DNA of 64,000 nt from Streptomyces fodineus (GTDB taxonomy: Bacteria > Actinomycetota > Actinomycetes > Streptomycetales > Streptomycetaceae): positions 1,674,001-1,738,000 of the forward strand of contig NZ_CP017248.1 in assembly GCF_001735805.1 (NCBI RefSeq), in the 5' to 3' direction. A program made the position numbers and the translations under genes. A model generated the notes under the pieces. The model saw nothing but the letters and a program-made list of their open reading frames with translations, did not search any database and had not been told where the DNA came from. Shown here piece by piece: positions 1 to 9,470 of this stretch; position 1 is the first letter of the stretch, and each line of letters starts with the position of its first letter.

Positions 1-667
<667 letters not shown>

Positions 668-705
668 GGAAGTCCCTTCGGGATCAGGGGTGTGGGTCGC
701 TCGGG

Positions 706-1566
706 TCACTTGACGGCGCCTGCCGTCAGACCGGCGACGAGATAGCGCTGCAGCAGGAGGAACCCGGCGACCACGGGGACGCTGACGACCAGCGAGGCGG
801 CCATGATCTGGTTCCAGTAGACGTCGTTGAGGGTGGAGTAGCCCTGGAGGCCGACGGCGAGGGTGCGGGTGGTGTCGTTGGTCATGACGGACGCGAAGAG
901 CACCTCGCCCCACGCGGTCATGAAGGCGTAGACGGCGACCGCGACGATGCCGGGGACCGCGGCCGGTGCGACGACCCTGAGCAGCGCGCCGAGCGGGCCG
1001 CAGCCGTCCACCAGCGCCGCCTCGTCCAGGTCCCGGGGCACCGAGTCGAAGTACCCGATCAGCATCCAGATCGAGAACGGGAGGGAGAAGGTCAGATAGG
1101 TGAGGATCAGGCCGCCGCGGGAGCCGAACAGGGCGATGCCGGTGGCGTTGCCGATGTTGACGTAGATCAGGAACAGGGGGAGCAGGAAGAGGATGCCGGG
1201 GAACATCTGCGTCGACAGGACCGTCACCGTGAAGACGCGCTTGCCGCGGAAGTCGTAGCGGCTGACGGCGTAGGCGGCGAACACGGCGATGACGACCGAG
1301 CAGACCGTCGCCGCGCCCGCCACGATCAGCGAGTTCATGAAGTACTTCGCGAGCGGGACCGTCGACCAGATGTCGATGTACGGCCGGATGGTCAGGCCGC
1401 TGGGCAGCCAGCGGAACTTGCCGGTGACGTCCGCGAGCGGCTTCAGCGAGCTGGAGACCATCACGTACACCGGGGTCAGCACGAATCCGGTGAGCAGGGT
1501 GAGGAAGATCCGCCGGGACCAGAGGAACGAACGTGCTGGTGCCATGGGCGAGTTGGGGCTAGACAT
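706..1566 (-). CDS. Carbohydrate ABC transporter permease, MalG/CebG type
   Basis: Inner-membrane permease subunit (286 aa) of a CUT1-family sugar importer. About six hydrophobic segments are visible, the first near residues 20-40. The EAA loop that contacts the ATPase is seen as [20 protein letters not shown] in the C-terminal half. Its start overlaps the end of the preceding permease gene by 8 nt (ATGTCTAG), which suggests translational coupling and a heterodimeric channel. No ATP-binding subunit is encoded here. In Streptomyces such importers normally share the MsiK ATPase encoded elsewhere (family knowledge). The adjacent GH1 gene points to a beta-glucoside or oligosaccharide substrate. 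Confidence 0.94.
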   Translation of the reverse strand: MSSPNSPMAPARSFLWSRRIFLTLLTGFVLTPVYVMVSSSLKPLADVTGKFRWLPSGLTIRPYIDIWSTVPLAKYFMNSLIVAGAATVCSVVIAVFAAYAVSRYDFRGKRVFTVTVLSTQMFPGILFLLPLFLIYVNIGNATGIALFGSRGGLILTYLTFSLPFSIWMLIGYFDSVPRDLDEAALVDGCGPLGALLRVVAPAAVPGIVAVAVYAFMTAWGEVLFASVMTNDTTRTLAVGLQGYSTLNDVYWNQIMAASLVVSVPVVAGFLLLQRYLVAGLTAGAVK

Positions 1567-2548
1567 CGGCGGCCCTCCGTCCGCGCGAGGTGAACAGCAG
1601 GTACCCGCCCGTGACGACGAGCAGGAAGAGCAGCAGCAGGACGGACATGGCGGAGCCGGTGCCGAAGTTCCAGGTGACGAAGGACGCCTGGTAGATGTGG
1701 ACCGAGATGAGGTCGGCGGCCTCGGGGGCGGACTTGCCGAACAGCACGTACGGCGTGTTGAAGTCGTTGAACGTCCACAGGAAGAGGACCAGCACCAGGA
1801 CCTGGTTGACCGGGCGCAGCGAGGGCAGGGTGATGCGGCGGATCTGCTGCCACGTCCCGGCGCCGTCCAGCGCGGCGGCTTCGTACAGCTCCCGGGGGAT
1901 GTTCTGCAGCCCGGCCATCACGATGAGGAAGGCGAACGGCCAGCCCTTCCACACCGACACGGTGAGCAGGGCGTAGAAACTGTTGTCGCCGATCAGCCAG
2001 AAGGACGGTTTGCCGGTGAGGTGCAACTGGTCGTGCAGGACGTGGTTCACCAGGCCGTTGTCGTGCTGGAACATGAACACCCAGGTGATGACGGCCGCGT
2101 AGACGGGCAGCGCGTACGGCACGAGGAACAGGGCGCGCAGCAGGCCGCGGCCTCGGAAGGTGTCCTGCATGCAGATCGCGGCGGCGGTGCCGATCAGCCA
2201 GCACAGGGCGACCGACAGCAGGGTGAAGCCGACGGTGACGAAGAAGGAGTGCAACAGCGCGTCGCCCACGGGCGCGTCGAAGTCCACCGACACCTTGTAG
2301 TTGCCGAGGCCGGACCAGGGGGCGGTGCTCCAGTCGCGGATGTAGAACTGGGTGAGTTCCTTGAAGCTCATCACGATGCCGATGACCATCGGCACCAGGT
2401 GGACGAGGAGTTCGAGCAGCAGGGCGGGCAGGAGCAGCAGGTACGGCAGGGAGGCGCGGCGCAGCCGCCCGGTGCGGCGGCGGGGTTCGCGCGCAGCCGC
2501 ACCGGACGGTGCCTGCGCCACCGGCTCCTTGAATGCGGTGGTCGTCAT
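1559..2548 (-). CDS. Carbohydrate ABC transporter permease, MalF/CebF type
   Basis: First permease of the sugar importer, 329 aa. A cytoplasmic, Arg-rich N-terminus is followed by the membrane stretch YLLLLPALLLELLVHLVP near residues 36-53 and several more hydrophobic segments. The EAA loop reads EAAALDGAGTWQQIRRITLP. The frame stays open far upstream through the binding-protein gene. I chose the ATG at 2548 because GAGAGGGA lies just before it and similarity to permeases begins there. It starts 8 nt after the lipoprotein gene and overlaps the next permease by 8 nt, so the three genes form one transcript. Confidence 0.93.
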   Translation of the reverse strand: MTTTAFKEPVAQAPSGAAAREPRRRTGRLRRASLPYLLLLPALLLELLVHLVPMVIGIVMSFKELTQFYIRDWSTAPWSGLGNYKVSVDFDAPVGDALLHSFFVTVGFTLLSVALCWLIGTAAAICMQDTFRGRGLLRALFLVPYALPVYAAVITWVFMFQHDNGLVNHVLHDQLHLTGKPSFWLIGDNSFYALLTVSVWKGWPFAFLIVMAGLQNIPRELYEAAALDGAGTWQQIRRITLPSLRPVNQVLVLVLFLWTFNDFNTPYVLFGKSAPEAADLISVHIYQASFVTWNFGTGSAMSVLLLLFLLVVTGGYLLFTSRGRRAADV

Positions 2549-2556
2549 CGTCCCTC

Positions 2557-3873
2557 TCACGCCGCCGGCATCTGCTGCTGGGCCTTCCGCAGCGCGGCCT
2601 TGACCGAGTCGGTGGTCACGGCGCGCCCGGCGGCGGCGTCGGCGAACAGGTCCTTGACGGCCGTACCGACCGCCGTCTCGAACTGCGACTCGGAGGCGAC
2701 CTGCGGCAGGGCGGCCGCGCTGGTGGCGAGGGTGTTCTTCAGCACCGTCGTGTCCGGGGTGCCGAAGGCGGGGTCCCCTTGCGCGGACTTGACCGACGGG
2801 ATGGTGCCGTAGGCCTTGTTGAGGATCTTCTGCTCGTCGTCGGAGGTCATGAACTTCACGAACTTCGTGGCGCCGTCGAGGTTGTGGGTGTTCTTGAAGA
2901 CGGCGAGGTTGATGCCGGCGACCATCGAGTCGACCTGGGTGCCGGTGCCGGGGGTGCCGGAGATCACCGGTACGGGCGCGATGCCGTAGGCGTCCGCGCC
3001 CATGCCCTGGGACTTGAGGTTCGCGGAGGCCGACTGCCACAGCAGCATCGCCTGCTTGCCCTTGGCGAAGTCGCTGACGGACTGGTTCTGCGCGTACTCG
3101 GCGTCGCCGACCGGGATGACCTTGTCCTTGGCCATCAGGTCGACGTAACTCTTCACCGCGTCGACCACCTTGGGGTCGGTGAAGTCGGGTGTGCCGTCGG
3201 CGGTGAAGAAGTCGGCGCCGTGCTGCTTGGCGAAGACGAAGACGTGGTGGATGTTCTCCGCCAGGTTCGAGCCCTCGGCGCCGAGCGCGGACTTGCCCTT
3301 GGCCTGGATCTTCTTGCCGTCGGCGACCAACTCGTCCCAGGTGGCCGGGGGCTTGGCGATGCCGGCGTCGGCGAAGATCTTCTTGTTGTAGTAGAGGGCG
3401 TAGGCCATCGAGTACAGCGGGACGGCGGCCGGGTCCTTGCCCTGGGCGCCAGTGGAGCCGAGCGCGGAGTCGACGAACCGGTCCCTGCCGCCGATCCGGG
3501 CGAAGTTCTTCGTGTCCCACGGCAGCAGCGCGCCGGTCGCCTGGAGGGACGCGCTCCAGCTGTTGCCGATGTTCAGCACGTCCGGGCCCTGACCCGAGGT
3601 GGTCGCGGTGAGGATCCGGTTGAGCAGGTCGGTCCAGGGCACGACCTCCAGCTTCACCGTGATCCCGGTCTGCTTCTGGAACTTGTCGAGTTCGGGCTGG
3701 AGGACCTGCTTGTCGACGGCGATGCTGGCGCCCTGGTTGGAGGCCCAGTACGTCAGCGTCTTCGGTGAGTCGTCGGACCCGCCGCCGCTGGACGAGCCTC
3801 CTCCGCAGGCCGTGGCCGCGAGGACGAGAGACAGGGTGACGGCGCCTGTGGCCGCGGCTCGGATGCTGCGCAT
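2557..3873 (-). CDS. Sugar-binding lipoprotein of ABC importer
   Basis: Extracellular solute-binding protein, 438 aa, of the CUT1 (family 1) type. The signal peptide is positively charged at the start and ends in a lipobox, LAATAC, with Cys23 as the predicted lipid-attached residue. A Gly/Ser linker follows. The mature part shows the usual fold features: LTYWASNQG at the start, FQKQTGITVKLEVVPW, GPDVLNIGNSW and YSMAYALYYNKKIF. The ATG at 3873 is preceded by AGGAGCC. It is the first gene of the lipoprotein-permease-permease-GH1 operon and determines substrate choice. The genus-level resemblance to CebE and related beta-glucoside binding proteins is an inference. Confidence 0.93.
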   Translation of the reverse strand: MRSIRAAATGAVTLSLVLAATACGGGSSSGGGSDDSPKTLTYWASNQGASIAVDKQVLQPELDKFQKQTGITVKLEVVPWTDLLNRILTATTSGQGPDVLNIGNSWSASLQATGALLPWDTKNFARIGGRDRFVDSALGSTGAQGKDPAAVPLYSMAYALYYNKKIFADAGIAKPPATWDELVADGKKIQAKGKSALGAEGSNLAENIHHVFVFAKQHGADFFTADGTPDFTDPKVVDAVKSYVDLMAKDKVIPVGDAEYAQNQSVSDFAKGKQAMLLWQSASANLKSQGMGADAYGIAPVPVISGTPGTGTQVDSMVAGINLAVFKNTHNLDGATKFVKFMTSDDEQKILNKAYGTIPSVKSAQGDPAFGTPDTTVLKNTLATSAAALPQVASESQFETAVGTAVKDLFADAAAGRAVTTDSVKAALRKAQQQMPAA

Positions 3874-4322
3874 GGCTCCTGGTATCCCTTTCCGGGAGTC
3901 GAGAACCCCGAGGGCTGCTCACGTGAGCCGGCACCCGTGTGGATCCGTTCGGCCCCCGAAGCTCCTCATGGCTTAATTTAGGACGTGAGTTAAACCTCGG
4001 GAGAAACGCTCGTCAAGGGATCCGGCAGCGGCAACCGCCTTGACTGCCCGGCAAATCGGGAGAAGCGGGGAGGCCGGGCGGCGGCGCTGTGCGACCGTAC
4101 CGTGCGTGACCTGCGACGGGAGAGCCGCGGCGCCGTTCTGCAACGGTTGTGTGTCGACGGCCCGATGAGCCGCCCCGTGGCGCATGCGGCCGTAGATCTC
4201 AGCACAACACCGCGTGGCTCGGGGCGCGTTGTGGTCCGGCGGCTGCGCGTCGTTCGCGGCTGGTAGCGCGGTTCCCCGCGCGCCCCGAACACCCCACCGA
4301 ACGGTGCCGGAGCGTCGGGATG
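3874..4322 (-). other. Intergenic region upstream of the sugar-uptake operon
   Basis: About 450 bp without a supported gene between the EF-G-type gene's terminator and the binding lipoprotein. It should hold the promoter of the sugar operon. The stretch 3973-4016 is notably A/T-richer than its surroundings. I looked for the CebR-type operator TGGGAGCGCTCCCA and did not find it, and no LacI-family regulator gene is in the window. Confidence 0.6.
3987..4016 (-). promoter_or_regulatory. Possible promoter of the sugar-uptake operon
   Basis: Read on the minus strand, TTGACG (4016-4011) is followed after 18 nt by TAACTC (3992-3987). The -35 box is a good match to the Streptomyces principal-sigma pattern and the -10 box is only partial. 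The placement, about 115 nt before the lipoprotein start, is plausible. Confidence 0.3.
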
Positions 4323-4365
4323 GGGGCCCGCACCACCCGCCCTGTCGGCTGGTGGTGCGGGCCCC
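4323..4365 (-). terminator. Hairpin terminator after the EF-G paralogue
   Basis: A perfect 15-bp inverted repeat (4323-4337 and 4351-4365; arm GGGGCCCGCACCACC) with a 13-nt loop begins 6 nt after the stop codon of the EF-G-type gene. There is no U tract, as is common for actinomycete terminators. It isolates the EF-G gene from the sugar operon. Confidence 0.85.
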
Positions 4366-4371
4366 GCCCCG

Positions 4372-6438
4372 CTACCGGACCGGGACCGGTCGCGGTGCCG
4401 GGGCGTAACCGGCGGGCCGGGCGGTGAAGGTGCCCCGGCCCTGGGTGCGGCTGCGCAGGCGGGTGGCGTAGCCGAACAGTTCGGCCAGGGGCACGGTCGC
4501 CGTCAGGACGGCCACGCCACCACGGGTCTCGGAGCCGGTGACCCGGCCGCGCCGGGCGGCGAGGTCGCCGAGGACCGAGCCGACGGCGTCCTCCGGCACG
4601 GTGACCGTGACCTCGGCCACCGGTTCCAGCAGGGCGGCCGTGCAGGCGCGCAGGGCTTCGCGGAGCCCGAGCCGGCCGGCGGTGCGGAAGGCCGTGTCGG
4701 AGGAGTCCTTCACATGGGTGGAGCCGTCGGTGAGCGTGACCCGCAGCCCGGTCACCGGGTGCCCGTCCAGCGGACCCTCGGCGAGCGCGTCCCGGCAGCC
4801 GGCCTCGACCGCGCGCACGTACTCCTGCGGCACCCGCCCGCCGACCACGGCGGAGCGGAATTCGAAGCCGATGGCGCCCGGTTCGGCGCCGAGCGGCTCC
4901 ACGTCCAGGACGACGTGCGCGAACTGCCCCGCTCCACCGTCCTGTTTGACGTGCCGGTACACGAACCCGGACACTCCGTCGACGACCGTCTCGCGGTAGG
5001 CGACCCGCGGTCGGCCCACGCTCACCTCGGGTCCGCCGTCGCGGCGGATCTTCTCCACCGCGACCTCCAGGTGGAGTTCGCCCATCCCGGACAGCACCGT
5101 CTGCCCGGTCTCGGCGTCGGTGCGCACCACCAGCGAGGGGTCCTCCTCGGCCAGCCGCGCCAGCGCCGTCGCCAGCCGGCCGGTGTCCGCGCGCAGCCGG
5201 GCCTCGACCGCCACGGACACCACCGGCTCGGCGGCGACGGGCGGTTCCAGGAGCAGCGGGGCACCGGGGTCGCACAGCGTGGAGCCGGTCCGTGCCGACT
5301 TCACCCCGGCGAGCGCGACGATGTCACCGGCGACCGCCCGGTCCAGCTGGACGTGCCGGTCCGCCATGACCCGCAGGATGCGCGCCACGCGCTCGGTGCG
5401 CCCGGTTCCCGGGTCCCACACGGTGTCTCCCTTCTCGATGGTGCCCGCGTACACACGCACATAGGCCAGCCGTCCGGTGGTGCTCGCGTGCACCTTGAAC
5501 ACCAGTCCCGCGAACGGCACTTCGGGGTCGGCGGCCCGCTGCTGTTCGGTGCCCTCGTGGACACCGCGTACGGCGGGGACGTCCAGCGGCGAGGGCAGAT
5601 AGGCCACGACCGCGTCCAGCAGCGGTTCGATACCACGGTTGCGGTAGGCCGAGCCGCACAGGACGACCACACCGCCCCCGGTGCGGGTGAGGTCGCGCAA
5701 CGCCTCCGCCAGCGTGCCGGAGCCGAGCGTCCCCCGGTCGCAGAACTCCTCCAGGGCGGCGGGATGCAGCTCCGCCACCGTCTCCTCCAGCGCCCGGCGC
5801 CGCCGTGCCGCCTCCTGCCTCAGCGGCTCGGGCACGGGCCCCTCCACGGCCGTACCCGCGCCGTCGGGATCCGTCGCCCAGACCAGCGAACGCATCCGTA
5901 CGAGGTCCACCACACCGGTGAACCCGTCCTCCGCGCCGATGGGCAGCTGCACCACGAGCGGGACGGGATGCAGCCGCTGCCGAATCGACTCGACGGCCCG
6001 GTCCAGGTCGGCGCCCGCGCGGTCCATCTTGTTGACGAACGCGATCCTCGGTACGCCGTGCCGGTCGGCCTGCCGCCACACCGACTCGCTCTGCGGCTCG
6101 ACCCCGGCGACGGCGTCGAACACGGCGATCGCCCCGTCGAGGACGCGCAGCGAGCGCTCGACCTCGTCGGCGAAGTCGACGTGGCCGGGGGTGTCGATGA
6201 GGTTGATGCGGCGGCCGTCCCAGGCGCAGCTGACGGCGGCGGCGAAGATGGTGATGCCGCGGTCGCGTTCCTGCGGGTCGAAGTCGGTGACGGTGGTGCC
6301 GTCGTGCACCTCGCCCCGCTTGTGGGTGGTGCCCGTCGCATACAGGATCCGCTCGGTGACGGTGGTCTTGCCCGCGTCGACGTGGGCGAGGATACCGAGG
6401 TTGCGGACGGCGGCGAGGGTGGTGGTGTTCGTGCGCAC
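4372..6438 (-). CDS. Elongation factor G paralogue (FusB-type translational GTPase)
   Basis: Ribosome translocation GTPase of the EF-G family, 688 aa, close to the usual ~700. The G-domain motifs are all visible: G1 AHVDAGKTT near residue 19, switch DRGIT, G3 DTPGH, G4 NKMD. A domain IV region with GGAGQFAHV and a C-terminal domain V follow. The GTG start at 6438 agrees with the N-terminus of the family. It is not in a str operon with rpsL/rpsG/tuf, so it is probably the second EF-G that many streptomycetes carry (S. coelicolor FusB, from memory) rather than the housekeeping copy. Its length and domain IV sequence argue against a TetM/OtrA ribosome-protection protein. It is convergent with nothing and flanked by terminators on both sides, so it is probably its own transcription unit. 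Confidence 0.88.
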   Translation of the reverse strand: MRTNTTTLAAVRNLGILAHVDAGKTTVTERILYATGTTHKRGEVHDGTTVTDFDPQERDRGITIFAAAVSCAWDGRRINLIDTPGHVDFADEVERSLRVLDGAIAVFDAVAGVEPQSESVWRQADRHGVPRIAFVNKMDRAGADLDRAVESIRQRLHPVPLVVQLPIGAEDGFTGVVDLVRMRSLVWATDPDGAGTAVEGPVPEPLRQEAARRRRALEETVAELHPAALEEFCDRGTLGSGTLAEALRDLTRTGGGVVVLCGSAYRNRGIEPLLDAVVAYLPSPLDVPAVRGVHEGTEQQRAADPEVPFAGLVFKVHASTTGRLAYVRVYAGTIEKGDTVWDPGTGRTERVARILRVMADRHVQLDRAVAGDIVALAGVKSARTGSTLCDPGAPLLLEPPVAAEPVVSVAVEARLRADTGRLATALARLAEEDPSLVVRTDAETGQTVLSGMGELHLEVAVEKIRRDGGPEVSVGRPRVAYRETVVDGVSGFVYRHVKQDGGAGQFAHVVLDVEPLGAEPGAIGFEFRSAVVGGRVPQEYVRAVEAGCRDALAEGPLDGHPVTGLRVTLTDGSTHVKDSSDTAFRTAGRLGLREALRACTAALLEPVAEVTVTVPEDAVGSVLGDLAARRGRVTGSETRGGVAVLTATVPLAELFGYATRLRSRTQGRGTFTARPAGYAPAPRPVPVR

Positions 6439-6825
6439 GGCCCAGGGCCTTTCTGCGGATCAGGCCTGACGTTCAGGACTGAATCGGGAAGAGGGCAGCG
6501 CGATTTCCCGTGCGTCCCAGGTCAGCGGAACGTCACGGGTGTCCGGTGCCGGCCGCGCAGCGGGCACCGGCACCACCGGGACACGAGGATCACCTCGTAC
6601 CGGGAACGGGGAGTGACGACAGCGGTGCGTGCGCGCACGGCCGGACTCCCCTCTGTGTCGGACATCAAGGCGCCGCCGTACGGTCGTCGCGGCGCTCGGT
6701 ACGGGATGACGGTACGAGAGGGACGCGGCCGGGGCACCTGGTTTTCCGTCAGGTCGGCGAGCAGGGCGTACGGTCGCGTCCGGCAACGGCGTGGGCGAAC
6801 GGCGGCCCGGCTGACCGGAAGCGCA
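6439..6825 (-). other. Intergenic region between the PKS operon terminator and the EF-G gene
   Basis: 387 bp with no supported gene. It should contain the promoter and 5' leader of the EF-G paralogue. I see no convincing -35/-10 pair. One small dyad, ACGAGG (6583-6588) and CCTCGT (6593-6598) with a 4-nt spacer, could be a regulator site but is short enough to be chance in this GC-rich DNA. Confidence 0.5.
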
Positions 6826-6865
6826 GGACGTGTGACCACCGCGGACGCCCGGTGGTCACACGTCC
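6826..6865 (-). terminator. Hairpin terminator ending the PKS-tailoring operon
   Basis: A perfect 16-bp inverted repeat (6826-6841 and 6850-6865; arm GGACGTGTGACCACCG) with an 8-nt loop lies 27 nt after the stop codon of the last P450. It is a natural 3' boundary of the PKS-oxygenase transcription unit and of the biosynthetic cluster on this side. Confidence 0.88.
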
Positions 6866-6892
6866 CCGAAGTCCGCCCGGGGTGGCGCGCTT

Positions 6893-8125
6893 TCAGCCGG
6901 TGACGCGGACGGGCAGTTCGGCCAGGCCGCGCATGACGATGTTGGGCACCCGGGCCGGGGTTCCGGTCACCGGTTCCAGGTCCAGCGCGGTCAGGGCGGA
7001 CACCGCGGCCTGTGCGGTGAGCCGGGCCAGGGGCGCGCCGACGCAGAAGTGGATGCCCAGGCCGAAGCCCAGGTTGCGGCCGGCGGGCCGGTCCAGCCTG
7101 AGCTCGTCGGGGTCGTCGTAGACGGCCGGATCGTGGCTGGCCGCGCCGATCATCAGCATGACCTGCTCGCCCGGCTGGACGGTGTGCCCGGCGATCTCGG
7201 CCTCGGCCAGGGCGACCCGGGAGATCATCTGCACCGGCGGGTCGAAGCGCAGCATCTCCTCCACCGCGGCGGGCACCTGGTCGGGGTGGGCGCGCAGCCA
7301 GTCCCGTTGTGCGGGGCGGTCGAGCAGCGCGAACATGCCGTTGCCGATGAGGTTGACCGTGGTGGCGTACCCGGCCGAGAGCAGCAGTGTGCAGGTGACC
7401 TCCAGCTCCTGCGGGGTCAGCGTGTCACCGCCCTCCTCGACGGCGACCAGCTCGCTGATCAGGTCGGTGCCCGGCTCGGTCCGGCGCTGCTCGGCCAGCT
7501 CGCCGATGTAGGCGTACAGCTCGGCGCGGGCGCTGTCCCGTTTGGCGACCTCCTCGGGGGCGAGCAGGAAGCTCGGGTCCAGGCCGCGGGCGATATCGCC
7601 GGACAGCTCGTCGAACCGGGCGGCGTGCTCGGCCGGCACGTCCAGCAGCGCGTTCTGCATCCGGCCGGGCAGCGGGTGCGCCACCGCACGCATCAGGTCG
7701 ATCGGGCCGTCGCCCGCCTCGGCGCGGGCGGTCTCGATCAGCTCGCGCACGACCCGCTCGGCGGTGGCGCGCATCCGGTCCACCTGGCGCGCGGCGAACG
7801 CCTTGCCGACCAGGGCCCGGATCCGGGTGTGCGCGGGCGGGTCGGCGAAGATGAACGGCCGGATTACCGAGCCGTCGGGCTCGGTGCGGAAGTGGTCGGC
7901 GACGGTGGCGCCGTCGCCCCAGCCGAAGCGCTGGTCGCGCAGCACGGCCGAGCAGGCCTCGTGCCCGGTCACCGCCCACAGCCCCAGCGGGGTGCGGGTC
8001 ACCGGGCCCTTTTCCCGGATCTGCGCATAGACCGGGTAGGGGTCGGCCAGGAAAGCCGGGTCGAACGGGTCGAAGGGCAGCAGCTGGGCTATGAAGCCCG
8101 GGTCGAGCATCGGTGCTTCGGTCAT
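6893..8125 (-). CDS. Cytochrome P450 with atypical I-helix (last gene of PKS operon)
   Basis: Bacterial class I cytochrome P450, 410 aa, expected to oxidise the polyketide after release or on the way to it. The haem loop FGLGIHFCVGAPLAR carries Cys361 and the K-helix has EEMLR. The I-helix reads SAGYATTVN. The acidic residue that normally precedes the conserved Thr (AGxE/DTT) is Ala254 (codon at 7364-7366), while Thr255 and Thr256 are present. That acid takes part in proton delivery during oxygen activation, so the enzyme may use substrate-assisted chemistry, as described for P450s with altered I-helices, or may catalyse an unusual reaction. The ATG at 8125 has only a weak Shine-Dalgarno (GGGAACGG). 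The gene lies 89 nt after the preceding P450 and is followed by a terminator. Confidence 0.93.
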   Translation of the reverse strand: MTEAPMLDPGFIAQLLPFDPFDPAFLADPYPVYAQIREKGPVTRTPLGLWAVTGHEACSAVLRDQRFGWGDGATVADHFRTEPDGSVIRPFIFADPPAHTRIRALVGKAFAARQVDRMRATAERVVRELIETARAEAGDGPIDLMRAVAHPLPGRMQNALLDVPAEHAARFDELSGDIARGLDPSFLLAPEEVAKRDSARAELYAYIGELAEQRRTEPGTDLISELVAVEEGGDTLTPQELEVTCTLLLSAGYATTVNLIGNGMFALLDRPAQRDWLRAHPDQVPAAVEEMLRFDPPVQMISRVALAEAEIAGHTVQPGEQVMLMIGAASHDPAVYDDPDELRLDRPAGRNLGFGLGIHFCVGAPLARLTAQAAVSALTALDLEPVTGTPARVPNIVMRGLAELPVRVTG

Positions 8126-8214
8126 TGACTACCGTTCCCAACCCCGCGCGGGACAGCGGTCGCCGCGCGGAAGGATGTCGTCTCGGTGCGGGGGGGCGAG
8201 GGGTGTGCCGGGTG
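8126..8214 (-). other. Intercistronic spacer with GC-rich hairpin between the two P450 genes
   Basis: The 89-nt spacer contains two copies of the self-complementary octamer CCGCGCGG (8144-8151 and 8163-8170), which can pair as a hairpin with an 11-nt loop. It could weaken expression of, or set the mRNA end before, the last gene. In DNA this GC-rich the element may also be incidental. Confidence 0.3.
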
Positions 8215-9459
8215 TCAGCCCGCGGCGACCGGGGTGGTCGCGGTGAAGGTCACCGGCAGATGGTCCAGGCTGTTGGCCACCAGGCTGGGCGTCCAGGTCA
8301 ACTTCTCTTCCGGGTCGGCCAGTTGGAGGTCGTCGAACCGGTCGAACAGGGTACGCAGCGCGATGCGGGCCTTGAGCCTGGCCAGCGGCGCGCCGATGCA
8401 GAAGTGCGTGCCGTGGCCCAGCGCCAGGTGCTTGGAGGCGTCGCGGTGGATGTCCAGCGTCCGGGGTTCGGGGAACTGCCCGGCGTCGTGATTGGCCGCG
8501 GCCAGCGAGATCATCACATGCTCGCCCGCCCTGACCTGTGCGCCGCCCAGCACCATGTCCTGCGTGGCGAAGCGGTACACCACGGTGAACACCGGGCTGG
8601 TCAGGCGCAGCAGCTCCTCGATGGCCGGGCCGAGCGCCTCGGGGTCGCTCTTGACCTCGGCCAGCTGCTCGGGGTTGCGCAGCAGCGCGAGGATGCCGTT
8701 GGACAGCAGGTTGATGGTGGTCTCCGCGCCGGCGAGGAGCAGCAGCATGACCGTGGAGCGGATCTCCAGGTCGGCGAGGGCGTCGCCGTCCTCGTTGGCC
8801 TGCACCAGACCGGAGATGAGGTCCGGGCCGGGTTCGGCGCGGCGCTGCGCGGTCAGGTTCGTCAGGTACTCCTCGAACCAGCCGACCGAGGCGACGACCT
8901 CCTCCGGGCCGGACGAGTTGCCCAGGCCGACGAAAATGTAGGTGTTGCGCTCGAACTCGTCGCGGTCGGCCAGCGGCACGCCCAGCATCTCGTACAGCAC
9001 CGTCGAGATCAGCGGTGAGATGAACGCGTCCTTCAGGTCGGCGGTGCCCGCCTCCGCGACCGCGTCGAGCAGTTCGTCGGTGATCTGCTGGATCCGCTCG
9101 GCGAGGTCGGCCACCCGGCGCGGGGTGAACGCCTTGGAGACCAGCCTGCGCAGCCGGGTGTGCTCGGGCGGGTCGGCGAGGTTCATGTGCTGGTTGAGGA
9201 TGGACTTGCGCCCGTCGTAGCCCAGCGAGGGCCACAGCTCGGGCAGCGCGTTGTCGAAGTTCTTGCTCAGCTTGCGGTTGTTGAGCGCGGCGAGCGCGTC
9301 CTCGTACCGGGTGATCATCCATACCGGGTTGCCGTCGGGCAGCAGCAGCTGCTCCACCGGGCGGGGCTCGGGCAGCCCGGGTGTCCACGGGCGGGGGCCC
9401 GCCGCGGCGTCGGCGTGCACGGGACAGCCGGTGGCCGCTTCACCGTCGGGGTTCGGCAT
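8215..9459 (-). CDS. Cytochrome P450 (polyketide tailoring)
   Basis: Cytochrome P450, 414 aa. The I-helix AGAETT (near residue 240) is canonical, the K-helix has EELLR, and the haem loop LALGHGTHFCIGAPLAR carries Cys354, with Leu where most P450s have Phe. The N-terminal TGCPVH stretch is common in actinomycete polyketide and macrolide P450s. I chose the ATG at 9459 because AAAGGA lies 7 nt upstream. An alternative ATG at 9474 overlaps the monooxygenase stop as ATGA but has no good ribosome site. The position directly behind the FAD monooxygenase and thioesterase PKS indicates late hydroxylation, epoxidation or ring formation on the same polyketide. The substrate is not predictable from sequence. 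Confidence 0.94.
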   Translation of the reverse strand: MPNPDGEAATGCPVHADAAAGPRPWTPGLPEPRPVEQLLLPDGNPVWMITRYEDALAALNNRKLSKNFDNALPELWPSLGYDGRKSILNQHMNLADPPEHTRLRRLVSKAFTPRRVADLAERIQQITDELLDAVAEAGTADLKDAFISPLISTVLYEMLGVPLADRDEFERNTYIFVGLGNSSGPEEVVASVGWFEEYLTNLTAQRRAEPGPDLISGLVQANEDGDALADLEIRSTVMLLLLAGAETTINLLSNGILALLRNPEQLAEVKSDPEALGPAIEELLRLTSPVFTVVYRFATQDMVLGGAQVRAGEHVMISLAAANHDAGQFPEPRTLDIHRDASKHLALGHGTHFCIGAPLARLKARIALRTLFDRFDDLQLADPEEKLTWTPSLVANSLDHLPVTFTATTPVAAG

Positions 9460-9470
9460 GTCGTGTCCTT

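Noticed and set aside
1559-3934. A single 791-aa frame that could be read as a fusion upstream of the permease.
   Set aside because: The first ~460 residues are the shadow of the binding-lipoprotein gene in another frame. Permease similarity and a ribosome site begin at 2548.
3874-4322. CebR-type operator before the sugar operon.
   Set aside because: No TGGGAGCGCTCCCA-like palindrome is present, only a tentative promoter.
4372-6438. Tetracycline-type ribosomal protection protein.
   Set aside because: Length, G-domain and domain IV/V sequence match EF-G better than TetM/OtrA.
6439-6825. A small gene or regulator between the P450 and the EF-G paralogue.
   Set aside because: Short frames occur on both strands, but none has a ribosome site plus recognisable protein features.
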